From Bremerella sp. JC817 (GTDB taxonomy: Bacteria; Planctomycetota; Planctomycetia; Pirellulales; Pirellulaceae): a DNA stretch of 64,000 nucleotides. Positions 1 through 9,242 of the stretch are shown here, one piece after another; the stretch's first letter is position 1; each line of letters opens with the position of its first letter. The notes under the pieces are model-generated. The model was not told where the DNA came from and searched no databases. It saw only the letters and a program-made list of their open reading frames with translations. Location: NCBI RefSeq assembly GCF_040718835.1, contig NZ_JBFEFG010000281.1, forward strand, positions 62,001 to 126,000, given 5' to 3'. A program made the translations under genes and the position numbers.

Positions 1-1452
1 CTATGGGAAGCAGGTGTTCCTCGCGACGTGCTGCAGTTTCTGCCGGTCGAAGATGGTCCTGTCGGTCAATCGCTGCTCAGCGATCCTCGTGTGGCGGTGG
101 TTGTGCTGACCGGAGCCTATGCGACGGCCCAGCTATTTCAGTCGTGGCGTCCAGAACTGCGACTCTATGCCGAAACGAGCGGCAAGAATAGTATGATTAT
201 TTCGTCAGCGGCTGACCTCGATCTGGCCGTGAAAGACCTGGTGCGAGGAGCGTTCGGCCATGCGGGGCAGAAGTGCTCGGCCACGAGCCTGGCGATTGTG
301 CAGCGCGATGTTTACGAGAGCCCGCAGTTCCGCAATCAGCTTCGGGACGCGGCAGCCAGTCTGCATGTCGCTCCGGCGTGGGATCTTTCGGTCGACGTGA
401 CGCCGATCATTCGACCACCACACGACGAGCTGAAGCGCGGCCTAACTCAGCTTGATGAAGGGGAAGAATGGCTGCTTGAGCCGCAGATGCTCGAGGGCAA
501 TCCTTGCCTCTGGAGCCCTGGCATTCGTCTCGGCGTGAAGCCTGGCAGTTGGTATCACCGCACCGAATGCTTCGGCCCAGTGCTCGGTATCATTCCTGTC
601 GATACCTTCGAAGACGCGATTCAGATCCAAAACAACAGCGAGTTCGCCCTGACTGGTGGACTCTATTCGTTGGACGTGACGGAAATCGAAACCTGGCGAA
701 GCAAAGTCGAAGTCGGCAATGGCTACATCAATCGCACCACGACGGGGGCAATTGTCCAGCGCCAACCGTTTGGTGGCTGGAAGAACTCGTCGGTTGGTCC
801 TGGTGCCAAGGCTGGTGGTCCGAACTACGTCGCCGCCTTCCGCAACTGGACCCAGGTCGCGTTGCCAGCGACAACGTCGAAGGGAGATGCCCTTCCGGCC
901 CAATTGCTGGAACTGCTGCCAACCGAACGTGATCGGGTCGAACTTCAAACAGCCGCTGCCAGCTATCGCTACTGGTGGAACGAGATGTTCTCGAAACAGC
1001 ACGATCCGTCGCAGCTTCATGGCGAAACGAACGACTTCCGCTATCGTCCCTTGCCACAGCATGTGGTCCGGGTCGAATCGGACGATGTTCGCTTGCTCGA
1101 CGTGCTGAAGAGCCACGTCATTTGCCAGATGGGCAACGTGCCATGGAAACTGAGCGTCGCCCCAGGCGTATCTCTATTCAACAAGGCTCCATCGAAGGTT
1201 CAGTCACAGATTCAAGCGGAATCGACGCAGGCCTTCCTCGAACAGCTTCGCCGCAACACGCCTGGCAGTGTCCGCGTGCTGGGTGCCGCTCCGGAAGTTG
1301 CTTTGAAGGCAAAGGGCTTCGGACATCGGGTTCTCGCTGGTGAAGCGATGGCCAACGGTCGCCTCGAATGGCTCGGTTACCTGCGGGAACAATCGATCAC
1401 CGAGATCGTTCACCGCCACGGCAATACGACCTCACGAGCACCTCGCCGGTAA
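1..1452 (+). CDS. putA: Proline dehydrogenase / glutamate-semialdehyde dehydrogenase, C-terminal part (5' truncated)
   Basis: The reading frame is open from the first base of the window, so the gene starts upstream and only the dehydrogenase end is seen. This half oxidises L-glutamate gamma-semialdehyde to glutamate with NAD+, the second step of proline breakdown. The catalytic-cysteine motif GQKCSA lies near position 270. The late motif PFGGWKNSSVGPGAKAGG near 765-820 is typical of PutA-type aldehyde dehydrogenases. Beyond it there are about 200 residues matching the C-terminal extension seen in long PutA proteins. The proline dehydrogenase barrel must lie outside the window if the protein is bifunctional; a stand-alone P5C dehydrogenase cannot be excluded. 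A strong hairpin follows the stop codon at 1488. Confidence 0.9.
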   Translation, partial: LWEAGVPRDVLQFLPVEDGPVGQSLLSDPRVAVVVLTGAYATAQLFQSWRPELRLYAETSGKNSMIISSAADLDLAVKDLVRGAFGHAGQKCSATSLAIVQRDVYESPQFRNQLRDAAASLHVAPAWDLSVDVTPIIRPPHDELKRGLTQLDEGEEWLLEPQMLEGNPCLWSPGIRLGVKPGSWYHRTECFGPVLGIIPVDTFEDAIQIQNNSEFALTGGLYSLDVTEIETWRSKVEVGNGYINRTTTGAIVQRQPFGGWKNSSVGPGAKAGGPNYVAAFRNWTQVALPATTSKGDALPAQLLELLPTERDRVELQTAAASYRYWWNEMFSKQHDPSQLHGETNDFRYRPLPQHVVRVESDDVRLLDVLKSHVICQMGNVPWKLSVAPGVSLFNKAPSKVQSQIQAESTQAFLEQLRRNTPGSVRVLGAAPEVALKAKGFGHRVLAGEAMANGRLEWLGYLREQSITEIVHRHGNTTSRAPRR

Positions 1453-1487
1453 AAGCACGACATCGGCCGGAATCGATGGTAGGATAA

Positions 1488-1520
1488 GGGGCAACCGGAA
1501 ACGTCAGGTTTCCTTGCCCC
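1488..1520 (+). terminator. U-less hairpin behind putA
   Basis: GGGGCAA (1488-1494) pairs with TTGCCCC (1514-1520), and GGAAAC (1497-1502) pairs with GTTTCC (1508-1513). This gives 13 base pairs with a 2-base bulge and a 5-base loop, 35 bases after the putA stop codon. No T-run follows, so intrinsic termination is not certain. A 3'-end stabilising or Rho-linked role is equally possible. Confidence 0.5.
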
Positions 1521-1551
1521 ATCCCCTGCCCCATGCAATTCGATCCCAGTC

Positions 1552-3000
1552 ATGCCTTTGCTCTTCCTGAAATCTCTGCGCGCCATTGCCGTGGTAGTTG
1601 TCCTTTTCGCCGCTGCCCAACCAGCGATTGCCGAAGACCGCCCGAACATCGTTTGGATCATCGCCGACGATCTGGGACCGGAACTGGCCTGCTACGGATA
1701 CGAGGGTGTCAGCACGCCTCAGATCGATCGGATTGCAACGGAAGGGCAACTCTTCCGCCGGGCTTTTTCCACCGCGCCAGTTTGCTCGTCGTCCCGATCG
1801 GCATTTATCACCGGCGTCTATCAGACCCGGACCGGTACGCATCAGCATCGGACCGAAGTCAAACGCCCGCTGCCGGCGCCTGTCGTGCCGATCACCAAGC
1901 TTCTACGTGACGCCGGCTACTTCGTCACGAACTCGAACTCCACCTTCAAACGCCCTGGAAAAGAAGACTACAACTTCACCCACGATGGCAAACTGTTTGA
2001 CGGGACCGATTGGTCGAAGCGAGCCAAAGGGCAGCCGTTCTTCGCACAGATTCAAATCCACGAACCGCATCGCGACTTCGTCAAGACAGACGACATCCAT
2101 CGCGCCGACAACGTCAAGATTCCTTCATATTATCCAGAACATCCGGTCATTCGCGCTGACTGGGCCGAATACCTCGCCACGATCGAAGTGCTCGACCAGC
2201 ATGTTGGCGAGGTGCTGGCCAAACTGGAAAAGGAAGGCGATCTCAACAACACGATCGTCTTCTTCTTCGGCGATCATGGACGCCCGCACTACCGCGGCAA
2301 GCAGTGGCTGTACGAAGGTGGTTTGCACACGCCTCTGATCGTTCGTTTGCCCAACAAGCATCACGCCGGGCAAACTCGCCAGGAACTGGTCAGCTTGCTC
2401 GATGTCTCGGCCGCGACCGTTGCGGCGGCTGGTCTAACGGTGCCAGAATGGATGGACGGTCAGAACCTTCTTGCGAACGACTTCGCCGGGCGAGAGATCA
2501 TCTTCGGCGCCCGAGACCGCTGCGGCGACGCGGTCGATCGAATTCGTTCGGCACGCACCGACCAGTTCAAATACATTGTGAATGACTTCCCGGAACTCCC
2601 TTACTCGCAGCGAAGCGGTTACAAGGAACTGCAGTACCCGGGTATGACGGTTGCCCGAGTCTTGAAACAGCGGGGTGAATTGACTGGCCCCCCGGCGTTG
2701 TTCTGGGAAGAGACCCGTCCAGCGGAAGAACTGTACGACTTAAACGCAGACCCAGAAGAAATCAACAATCTCGCCGACAACCCAGCGTATGCCAAGCAAC
2801 TGAAGCAGCTGCGAGCCGAAGTCGAAGCCTGGCGTGCGGAAACACGCGACCAAGGTCTGCTGCCAGAACCTCGTTTGAAAGAGACCCTTGAGGCAAGTCG
2901 ACGCTGGGCAGACAACGTGCTGGAGCGGCGGGGGCTCGCGCCGGAGATCTCGCCCGAAGAATACTTAAAGTGGTGGGAGCAGGAATTAGGGGTCGAGTAG
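1552..3000 (+). CDS. Secreted sulfatase (arylsulfatase / sulfohydrolase family)
   Basis: The protein has 482 residues. A signal peptide (about 1-27, ending AIA-ED) is followed by the sulfatase core, beginning PNIVWIIADD with metal-binding aspartates 39 and 40. The formylglycine site is C78 in CSSSR, so activation by a formylglycine-generating enzyme is expected. Position 3 of that motif is Ser where Pro or Ala is commoner. Further metal or substrate signatures are FFGDHG and the C-terminal ELYDLNADPEE. The sequence is nearest to heparan N-sulfatase-like family members, which hydrolyse sulfate esters or sulfamates of polysaccharides outside the cytoplasm. Planctomycetes carry many such genes for sulfated polysaccharides. 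The substrate cannot be told from sequence. Confidence 0.93.
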   Translation: MPLLFLKSLRAIAVVVVLFAAAQPAIAEDRPNIVWIIADDLGPELACYGYEGVSTPQIDRIATEGQLFRRAFSTAPVCSSSRSAFITGVYQTRTGTHQHRTEVKRPLPAPVVPITKLLRDAGYFVTNSNSTFKRPGKEDYNFTHDGKLFDGTDWSKRAKGQPFFAQIQIHEPHRDFVKTDDIHRADNVKIPSYYPEHPVIRADWAEYLATIEVLDQHVGEVLAKLEKEGDLNNTIVFFFGDHGRPHYRGKQWLYEGGLHTPLIVRLPNKHHAGQTRQELVSLLDVSAATVAAAGLTVPEWMDGQNLLANDFAGREIIFGARDRCGDAVDRIRSARTDQFKYIVNDFPELPYSQRSGYKELQYPGMTVARVLKQRGELTGPPALFWEETRPAEELYDLNADPEEINNLADNPAYAKQLKQLRAEVEAWRAETRDQGLLPEPRLKETLEASRRWADNVLERRGLAPEISPEEYLKWWEQELGVE

Positions 3001-3037
3001 TTCACCTTATTAGGCCAAATCAGTCGACTAATGTGAA
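3001..3037 (+). terminator. Weak hairpin behind the sulfatase gene
   Basis: TTCAC (3001-3005) pairs with GTGAA (3033-3037) and ATTAG (3009-3013) with CTAAT (3028-3032), directly after the stop codon. The 14-base loop and absence of a T-run make it a weak candidate only. Confidence 0.3.
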
Positions 3038-3103
3038 TTCCGGTTTTTTGAAAGAATCCATGTCCAATTCCGTTCGGGTTGGCTCTTCTTTATTGGAGTC
3101 CAC

Positions 3104-3673
3104 ATGATGCCAAATTCCGAACAGCCGACGCCCAGCACTTCCTCGGAAGCGAGTTCCGAGCGTGATGCCCGTTTCGTCCAGCTCTTCGCCCAGAACCAGC
3201 AACGGATTGCGATCTATCTGAAGACGTTGGTCCCTGATCAGAGTGCGGCCGACGACATCTTTCAGGAAACGATGCTCGTGCTGTGGCGCGAGTTCGATCG
3301 CTTCGAGCACGGCACGAACTTTGTCGCTTGGAGCTGCACGGTTGCCCTCAATCAGGTACGAGCATGGCGGAAGAAACAGCAGCGGGATCGCCTGCAGTTC
3401 TCGGACGAGTTCCTTGAAGCGTTGGCCCATGATCTGGATGCCCAGGAAGAGCAGTTGCATCACCGCTATCAACTGCTGAACGATTGTCTGGCTGATCTGC
3501 CCGACCATCATCGGCAATTGATCGCGTATCGCTATTCTGCGGGACAAGCGGTCGACGAGATCGCAAAGCAAACTCAACGGAGCATCGACGCAGTCTATCG
3601 CCTGCTCAGCCGAGTGAGAAACACACTTCAGCAATGCGTCGATAAGAAACTGATTGCGGAGGAAACCGCATGA
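3104..3673 (+). CDS. ECF-type RNA polymerase sigma factor
   Basis: The protein has 189 residues with sigma region 2 around residues 25-95 (the stretch with DIFQETMLVLWRE is region 2.2-like) and region 4 around 125-180 (DLPDHHRQLIAYRY followed by a helix-turn-helix). This is the arrangement of extracytoplasmic-function sigma factors, here of the kind abundant in planctomycetes. It would direct RNA polymerase to a small regulon. Its stop codon overlaps the start of the next gene by four bases (ATGA), so the two are translationally coupled. The partner carries a FecR domain rather than a classical zinc anti-sigma domain. Met3105-region offers a second ATG one codon on. The regulated genes are unknown, though the secreted gene downstream is a natural candidate. 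Confidence 0.92.
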   Translation: MMPNSEQPTPSTSSEASSERDARFVQLFAQNQQRIAIYLKTLVPDQSAADDIFQETMLVLWREFDRFEHGTNFVAWSCTVALNQVRAWRKKQQRDRLQFSDEFLEALAHDLDAQEEQLHHRYQLLNDCLADLPDHHRQLIAYRYSAGQAVDEIAKQTQRSIDAVYRLLSRVRNTLQQCVDKKLIAEETA

Positions 3674-5097
3674 GCGACGGTTCCCTGGAACTCCGACGTC
3701 TGAGCGATAAGCTCTTCGACGGTCAGATCACGGCCGAAGAACTTTCGCGACTGGAAACGCTCTGCCTGGCCTCGCCGGAACTACGTCGGCAGTTTATCGA
3801 GCTTTCGCACTTGAATGCCTCTCTCCAGCATCTGGGAACGTCGGTAGAGACTCCATCGACTGCACGCCGCTCGCAAGGCTCTTCATCCGTCGCCGATCGT
3901 CGTCCGACTTCCACTTTGATTTCAGGCGTCTCCGTGGCGGTCGCCGCCCTTGCCTTGTCGCTGCTGCTTTTGTTTCAGCTTCTGCCCGGCGAAAGCGCTT
4001 CGTCAACCTTCGCCGCGATTTCGACCACCCCTGGAAGTCACTGGGTGTCGGCTTCGATCCCTACCTGGAACGAATCCCGCATCGGCGCTGGCCATGTTCA
4101 GCTTGCCGACGGCATCGCTCGGTTCGCTTTCGACAACGGCGCGACCGTCGAGATCGAAGGCCCTGCTGAGCTCGAGATTCTCGACGCAATGCATTGCCGA
4201 CTCGTTCACGGCAAGCTGGTGGCAACCATTACGCCAGAGTCACAAGGCTTTCGGGTCGACACTCCGGACGCGGTGCTGATCGATCAGGGAACGAGTTTCG
4301 GCGTGAATGTCTCGGACGAAGGTCTTTCCAGCATGCAGGTCTTCGAGGGGCTGGTCGATGTCGAGCATCGTGCATCCGGCACGCGTCTTTCTGTCAAACA
4401 ATCGGAAACCGCGACGATCTCGGCTGATGGTGTGGCGAAGTTTGCCGACGTTAACGAAGCCTTTCTCACCAGCGATTCCGCACCCCCTGCCCCGAAGCCG
4501 CAAGTCCAAGTCACGACAGCAACCGGCGGCGGGAAAGATCAATGGATCATCCGCGACGCCGAGCTGCGTTATGGCCCCGAAGATCTGCTGATGATCAAGC
4601 TCGCCAAAGAAGGGTTCTCTGGCTTTGACCGCAAGATCTACCTGCAGTTCGATCTCACCGAAATCGATCTTTCGCAAGTGAGTGAAGCCACCTTCGACAT
4701 TACCGCGGCCCCCACCGGCATTGGCTTTGCCTCGCGCATGCCTGATGCCACTTTCGCGGTTTATGTCCTCACGGGCGATCAGCTCGACGACTGGCAGCCG
4801 GAGACGCTGACCTGGGAGAATGCCCCGGCCAATATCGACGCTGGCAATCAGCTTGCCGCGGAAGCTGCCCGCCTGGTTGGCCAGTTCACGATTCCTCGCG
4901 GACAGAAGCAAGGTACGTTCCGTATCGACTCGAACGATCTTGCGGAAACGATCCGTTCTGATACGGACGGTCGCGTGACGATCGTCCTCGTCCCCCAGAC
5001 GCGCGAAGCCATCAGCGGTGCGCTGGTGCATGGCTTTGCCGGCTCGCTTCACCCCACTTTACCACCTCCGACGCTGCGATTGATTTTAAGCGATTAG
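3670..5097 (+). CDS. FecR-domain membrane protein with C-terminal DNRLRE-like domain
   Basis: The protein has 475 residues. The cytoplasmic N-terminus (1-80) resembles FecR-type regulators and is followed by one membrane helix at about 84-108. A FecR domain follows at about 140-245 (GATVEIEGPAELEI, then VDTPDAVLIDQGTSFGV). The last 190 residues look like the beta-sandwich DNRLRE domain found in secreted, often carbohydrate-related proteins (YLQFDLTEIDLSQ, then WENAPAN). In classical FecIR systems the FecR protein transmits a surface signal to the sigma factor; here the extra sandwich domain could be the sensor. That is inference from architecture. The four-base overlap with the sigma gene supports joint function. 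Planctomycetes use many FecR proteins whose signals are unknown. Confidence 0.85.
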   Translation: MSDGSLELRRLSDKLFDGQITAEELSRLETLCLASPELRRQFIELSHLNASLQHLGTSVETPSTARRSQGSSSVADRRPTSTLISGVSVAVAALALSLLLLFQLLPGESASSTFAAISTTPGSHWVSASIPTWNESRIGAGHVQLADGIARFAFDNGATVEIEGPAELEILDAMHCRLVHGKLVATITPESQGFRVDTPDAVLIDQGTSFGVNVSDEGLSSMQVFEGLVDVEHRASGTRLSVKQSETATISADGVAKFADVNEAFLTSDSAPPAPKPQVQVTTATGGGKDQWIIRDAELRYGPEDLLMIKLAKEGFSGFDRKIYLQFDLTEIDLSQVSEATFDITAAPTGIGFASRMPDATFAVYVLTGDQLDDWQPETLTWENAPANIDAGNQLAAEAARLVGQFTIPRGQKQGTFRIDSNDLAETIRSDTDGRVTIVLVPQTREAISGALVHGFAGSLHPTLPPPTLRLILSD

Positions 5098-5137
5098 TCG
5101 TCGCGACTTGTCCCCTACCCCCATGGATGCCCAACCC

Positions 5138-7615
5138 ATGCAAAAGATGCATATCGCTACGACGCTCGCTGTCGTGGCACTAGTTTGTGCGGCTGTTTGC
5201 CCTGGTCCAGCTTCAGCGCAACCACCGCGAAGTATCAGCGGAATCTACCCGAACCTGGCTTACTGGAATAACCTTGGCGAGTGTGGCACTGGCGCGGTCG
5301 TTCCGTGGGCAGGCAAGTTGTGGGTGATCACCTACAGTCCTCATTCACCCAAGGGATCTTCCGACAAGTTGTACTCGGTGACAAAGGATATGCAGCTCGA
5401 GCCGTTCGCCGATAGCGTCGGTGGTACGCCTGCCAATCGGATGATTCACCGCGAAACAAATCAACTGCTGATTGGTCCGTACGTGATCAGCCATGAAGGC
5501 AACGTTCGTGTACTGACGCCAGAAGCGATTCCAGGTCGTCTCACCGGCAACGCGCGCCACCTGTTCGACCCGGCGAATAAGGTCTATTACGCGACCATGG
5601 AAGAAGGGCTCTATGAAGTCGACATGAACTCGCTGGAGGTGACTCCGCTGTTTCAAGACGATCAGTCGCACGGCAGCAAACTGGGCCCCGATCCCACCGC
5701 TTACGAAGTTCCCTTCGCTGCGCTACCCGGCTATCACGGCAAAGGGCTTTACTCAGGCCAAGGGCGTTTGATCTATGCCAACAACGGCGAATACTCGAAA
5801 CAAGCTCAGTCCCGCCCCGACGTTCCTTCCGGCTGTCTCGCCGAATGGGATGGCAAGAGCAAGACCTGGAATGTCGTGCGAAGAAACCAATTCACCGACG
5901 TTCGCGGTCCTGGCGATCTGCTTGGCAACCCGAATCCGGAAACCGACCCGGTCTGGGCGATTGGCTGGGATCATCGTTCGCTCATCTTGATGCTGCTGGA
6001 CGACGGCGAGTGGGTCAGCTATCGCTTGCCAAAAGCTTCGCACTGCTACGACGGAGCCCACGGCTGGAACACCGAGTGGCCACGAATTCATGACATCGGC
6101 GAAGAGGACTTTGCCATGACGATGCATGGCATGTTCTGGCGATTTCCTAAAACGTTTACCAAAGCGAACTCGGCTGGCATCGCGCCACGATCGACCTACT
6201 TGAAGGTAATTGGCGATTATTGCCGTTGGAATGATCAACTGGTTTTCGGCTGCGACGACGCCGCGCAGAGCGAATTTCTGAACACGCGAAAAGTGAAAGG
6301 GAAAGTCGCCGGGCCTGGCCAATCGCACTCGAACCTTTGGTTCACTTCGCCTGACATCCTCGATCAGTTGGGGGCACCGCTGGGCCGTGGCAGCGTCTGG
6401 GCCGCCGATCCAGTCCAGGCCAACGACCCTTCCGATCCTTTCCTGTTTTCCGGCTTTCAGCATCGCTCGCTCTGTCTGCTGCATGGCAACAAGCAGCCGG
6501 TGACCTTTACGCTGCAAGTCGACCGAGAAGGCAATGACCAGTGGTCGGAGCTGACGCAGATCACGGTGCCCGCAGGCGAAACGGTCTGGCACGCGTTAGA
6601 CGCGAAGGAACCAGGCGTCTGGTTGCGAGTCGTCGCCGATCAGGCCTGCGACCAAGCCACCGCGCAATTCCAATATCGCAACGACGATATTCGGAACCCA
6701 GCCGACGCTGCGATCTTCAATGGTGTTCGCACCGGCGATTCGGTCAATTATAGCGAAGGACTCGTCCGGGTACGTGGCGACCGCCTGCAAACCCTCGGTT
6801 TCGCGGCAATGCAAGTCGAAGATGGTAAGGTCGTCCATGAAGGGATGTACGAACTGGACGGCGATTTGAAGCTGGTCGACATCAAGGACGCAACAGCCTT
6901 GAAGTGGACGCGTGACAACATCGCCATTCCCGAAAACGTGCTGACGATCGACGATGCTTCGATCTTGTACATCGACGACAACGGCAATCGCTGGCGGCTC
7001 CCCAAGCAGAAGACTTCGGCCGCGAAGTCCGGCGACTTTGGGCCAGTCCGTATCTCACGAGAAGTCGCGACCGAGCGTGACTTGCTTCACTGCGGCGGCA
7101 GCTTTTACGAACTGCCGGCCCGAAACGCCGGGGGAATCGCCAAGGTTCGTCCGATTTGCAGCCATCCTTTCGCTATCCACGACTATTGCAGCTACCGCGG
7201 CATGATGGTTTTGACCGGGGTTGATACCAACGCCGAAAGCGAGCACATCATTCGCTCGGAAGATGGACGCGTGGCGGTCTGGGCCGGGGTGATCGACGAC
7301 CTTTGGAAGCTGGGCAAGCCGGTCGGCCAAGGTGGCCCCTGGAAGGAGACCGCCGTAGAGGCAGGCGTCGCTTCGGATCCTTACCTGCTGACTGGCTACG
7401 ACCAGCGTGCGCTGACAGCAAGCAGCGACAAGGCAACCGACCTTCAACTGGAAGTCGACATCGACGGGACCGGCAACTGGCAAACGTTCGAGACGCTTTC
7501 GCTGGAAGCGAACCAGCCGCAGACCTACGAGATTCCTTCGCAGGTCCAAGGCTATTGGATCCGTTTCACGTCGACCAACGATGCCACTATGTCGGCGCAG
7601 TTGACGTACGAATAA
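5138..7615 (+). CDS. Large secreted protein with internally duplicated halves, function unknown
   Basis: The frame is open from a TTG at 5108, but the ATG at 5138 gives a clean signal peptide (MQKMHIATT then a hydrophobic stretch ending ASAQ), so it is preferred; 5123 is also possible. The mature protein of about 800 residues has beta-propeller-like stretches (for example GGTPANRMIHRE and the repeated W- and G-rich strands). It also holds two related modules of about 80 residues. The first (432-514) begins SDPFLFSGFQHRSL and the second (746-825) begins SDPYLLTGYDQRAL; both contain a paired GNDQW / GTGNW strand and end in QFQY / QLTY. I do not recognise a named family. It lies 40 bases behind the FecR gene and may belong to the same transcription unit. 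Confidence 0.75.
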   Translation: MQKMHIATTLAVVALVCAAVCPGPASAQPPRSISGIYPNLAYWNNLGECGTGAVVPWAGKLWVITYSPHSPKGSSDKLYSVTKDMQLEPFADSVGGTPANRMIHRETNQLLIGPYVISHEGNVRVLTPEAIPGRLTGNARHLFDPANKVYYATMEEGLYEVDMNSLEVTPLFQDDQSHGSKLGPDPTAYEVPFAALPGYHGKGLYSGQGRLIYANNGEYSKQAQSRPDVPSGCLAEWDGKSKTWNVVRRNQFTDVRGPGDLLGNPNPETDPVWAIGWDHRSLILMLLDDGEWVSYRLPKASHCYDGAHGWNTEWPRIHDIGEEDFAMTMHGMFWRFPKTFTKANSAGIAPRSTYLKVIGDYCRWNDQLVFGCDDAAQSEFLNTRKVKGKVAGPGQSHSNLWFTSPDILDQLGAPLGRGSVWAADPVQANDPSDPFLFSGFQHRSLCLLHGNKQPVTFTLQVDREGNDQWSELTQITVPAGETVWHALDAKEPGVWLRVVADQACDQATAQFQYRNDDIRNPADAAIFNGVRTGDSVNYSEGLVRVRGDRLQTLGFAAMQVEDGKVVHEGMYELDGDLKLVDIKDATALKWTRDNIAIPENVLTIDDASILYIDDNGNRWRLPKQKTSAAKSGDFGPVRISREVATERDLLHCGGSFYELPARNAGGIAKVRPICSHPFAIHDYCSYRGMMVLTGVDTNAESEHIIRSEDGRVAVWAGVIDDLWKLGKPVGQGGPWKETAVEAGVASDPYLLTGYDQRALTASSDKATDLQLEVDIDGTGNWQTFETLSLEANQPQTYEIPSQVQGYWIRFTSTNDATMSAQLTYE

Positions 7616-7638
7616 CAGATTTTGTCTGACAACCTGAA

Positions 7639-7678
7639 GGGGTGAACGTTTGGTAAAGTTTGACCAAACCTTCACCCC
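7639..7678 (+). terminator. Long near-perfect hairpin between the secreted gene and the SWIM gene
   Basis: GGGGTGAACGTTTGGT (7639-7654) pairs with ACCAAACCTTCACCCC (7663-7678), 15 of 16 positions, with an 8-base loop. It lies 24 bases after the preceding stop codon. There is no T-run. It marks the 5' border of the SWIM/MoxR/VWA cluster and argues that the SWIM gene does not start at the TTG at 7650, which lies inside the stem. Confidence 0.6.
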
Positions 7679-7763
7679 TAACTTGATTCCTGTACACCAC
7701 CCGGCCAAAATGCGTTCGTCTTGGATGGACGTCTTTTCTTATCGATGGCGTGGGATGGATGGA

Positions 7764-9206
7764 ATGATATCGATCGACGAAGATTTCATCGCTGCCGCAG
7801 CCCCCAACGCGGCGGCTGCCAATAACGGTCGTGGTCTTGTTTTGAAGAATAAGTTCGTTGCCCTGCATCACTCCGACGACAACACGTTGTTGTTCGGCGA
7901 ATGCCAGGGAAGCGGCAAGACTCCTTATCACTGCTCTGCCGACTTCACGAATCCTGCCGCGGTAACCTATCGCTGCAGTTGTCCGAGTCGACAGTTTCCC
8001 TGCAAGCACTCGCTTGGCCTGCTTTACGCCTATGTCGATGGCAAATCGTTCACGCCGGCGGAAGTCCCAGAATCGCTCGCCAGCAAACGCGAGAAAGCCG
8101 CTGTCCGGGCCGAGAAAAAGAAGGTCGACGCCGACAAGCCCCGCAAGGTCAACAAGTCGGCACTCGCGAAGAAGATCAAAGCCCAACTCGAAGGACTCGA
8201 TCTGCTCGAGAAACTGACGCTGGATCTGGTTCGCCTTGGCATTGGCAACATGAACGCCAAGTCGGCCCGTGATATTGAGAAGCAAGCAAAGCGTCTGGGG
8301 GATTCTTATCTGCCCGGGGCCCAAACGGCCCTGCACCATTACACGAAGCTGTTCTTCAACGACGACGAAGCGAAGAGTTCTGCCCAGCAGGAACGCATCT
8401 ACAGCGAAGCCCTCGACCAACTTGGCCGCTTGCACTCGCTTGTCAAACAAGGTCGCAACTATCTGAACTCGCGCCTGGATGATCCGGAACTCGCCCCAGA
8501 GATCGAATCGGCCATTGCCGCCTGGCTGGGCCACGCGTGGCAACTACGCGAGTTAAAAGACGCCGGCCTGGTGCAAACCGATGTCGAACTGGTTCAGCTA
8601 TCGTTCAACAGCTACGACGATGTCGCCCGTCGCGAATGGGTCGATACCGGTACGTGGATGAACCTGAAAACGGGAGCGATCCAGCTCACCCAAAACTTCC
8701 GCCCCTATTCCGCCGCGAAGTACATCAAGGAAGAAGACAGCTTCTTTCAGGTGGCCCAGGTCAGCGAACTTTGCGTTTACCCGGGCGACGAGAACCCGCG
8801 TGTTCGTTGGGAAACGATGACAATGCGGCCCTTAGCCGGTGGAGATTTCCCGAAGATCCAAAGCTTCGGCCATGCCAGCTTTGCCGACGTGATCAAGAAA
8901 GTGAAGACGCAACTGAAGTCCCCGCTCGCCGATCGCCTTCCAGTCTATGCCCTCAATTATCAGCAGATTGGTCAGATCGGCGACAAGCTGGTGGCCGTCG
9001 ATGCCAAGGGAGAACGCCTGGTGTTGACCGAACAAGGTTTGGATGAAGAGCCTAATACGTGCAGTCTGCTGCCGATGCTTCCGCCGCCTTTGCTTCAACA
9101 GCAAACGCTGATCGCTCGCTTCCGTCACGACCTCGATTCCCGCAAGCTCGAGATCAAACCTCTCTCGATCGTCAGCCGCGACGCTATTCATCGCTTGACG
9201 TACTAA
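7764..9206 (+). CDS. SWIM zinc-finger protein (YehQ-like), first gene of the MoxR/VWA cluster
   Basis: From the ATG at 7764 the protein has 480 residues. The frame is open back to 7650, but that stretch includes a hairpin, and the homologous N-terminus normally begins just ahead of a segment like DEDFIAAAAPNAAA. ATGs at 7710 and 7755 remain possible. The SWIM motif is C71-x-C73-x6-C80-x-H82, which chelates zinc and is used for DNA or protein contacts. A charged helical linker rich in Lys, Arg and Ala follows (about 100-140), then a long alpha/beta part without recognised motifs. E. coli yehQ, beside a MoxR ATPase and a VWA gene, codes for the same kind of protein. The molecular role is unknown. 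Confidence 0.88.
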   Translation: MISIDEDFIAAAAPNAAAANNGRGLVLKNKFVALHHSDDNTLLFGECQGSGKTPYHCSADFTNPAAVTYRCSCPSRQFPCKHSLGLLYAYVDGKSFTPAEVPESLASKREKAAVRAEKKKVDADKPRKVNKSALAKKIKAQLEGLDLLEKLTLDLVRLGIGNMNAKSARDIEKQAKRLGDSYLPGAQTALHHYTKLFFNDDEAKSSAQQERIYSEALDQLGRLHSLVKQGRNYLNSRLDDPELAPEIESAIAAWLGHAWQLRELKDAGLVQTDVELVQLSFNSYDDVARREWVDTGTWMNLKTGAIQLTQNFRPYSAAKYIKEEDSFFQVAQVSELCVYPGDENPRVRWETMTMRPLAGGDFPKIQSFGHASFADVIKKVKTQLKSPLADRLPVYALNYQQIGQIGDKLVAVDAKGERLVLTEQGLDEEPNTCSLLPMLPPPLLQQQTLIARFRHDLDSRKLEIKPLSIVSRDAIHRLTY

Positions 9207-9242
9207 CTTCGTTTTCCGCATTGGTTTGTAGGAGTCCAACCG

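Noticed and set aside
7650..7763. Earlier start for the SWIM gene at the TTG at 7650
   Set aside because: The codon lies inside a near-perfect 16-bp hairpin and the added residues have no family resemblance.
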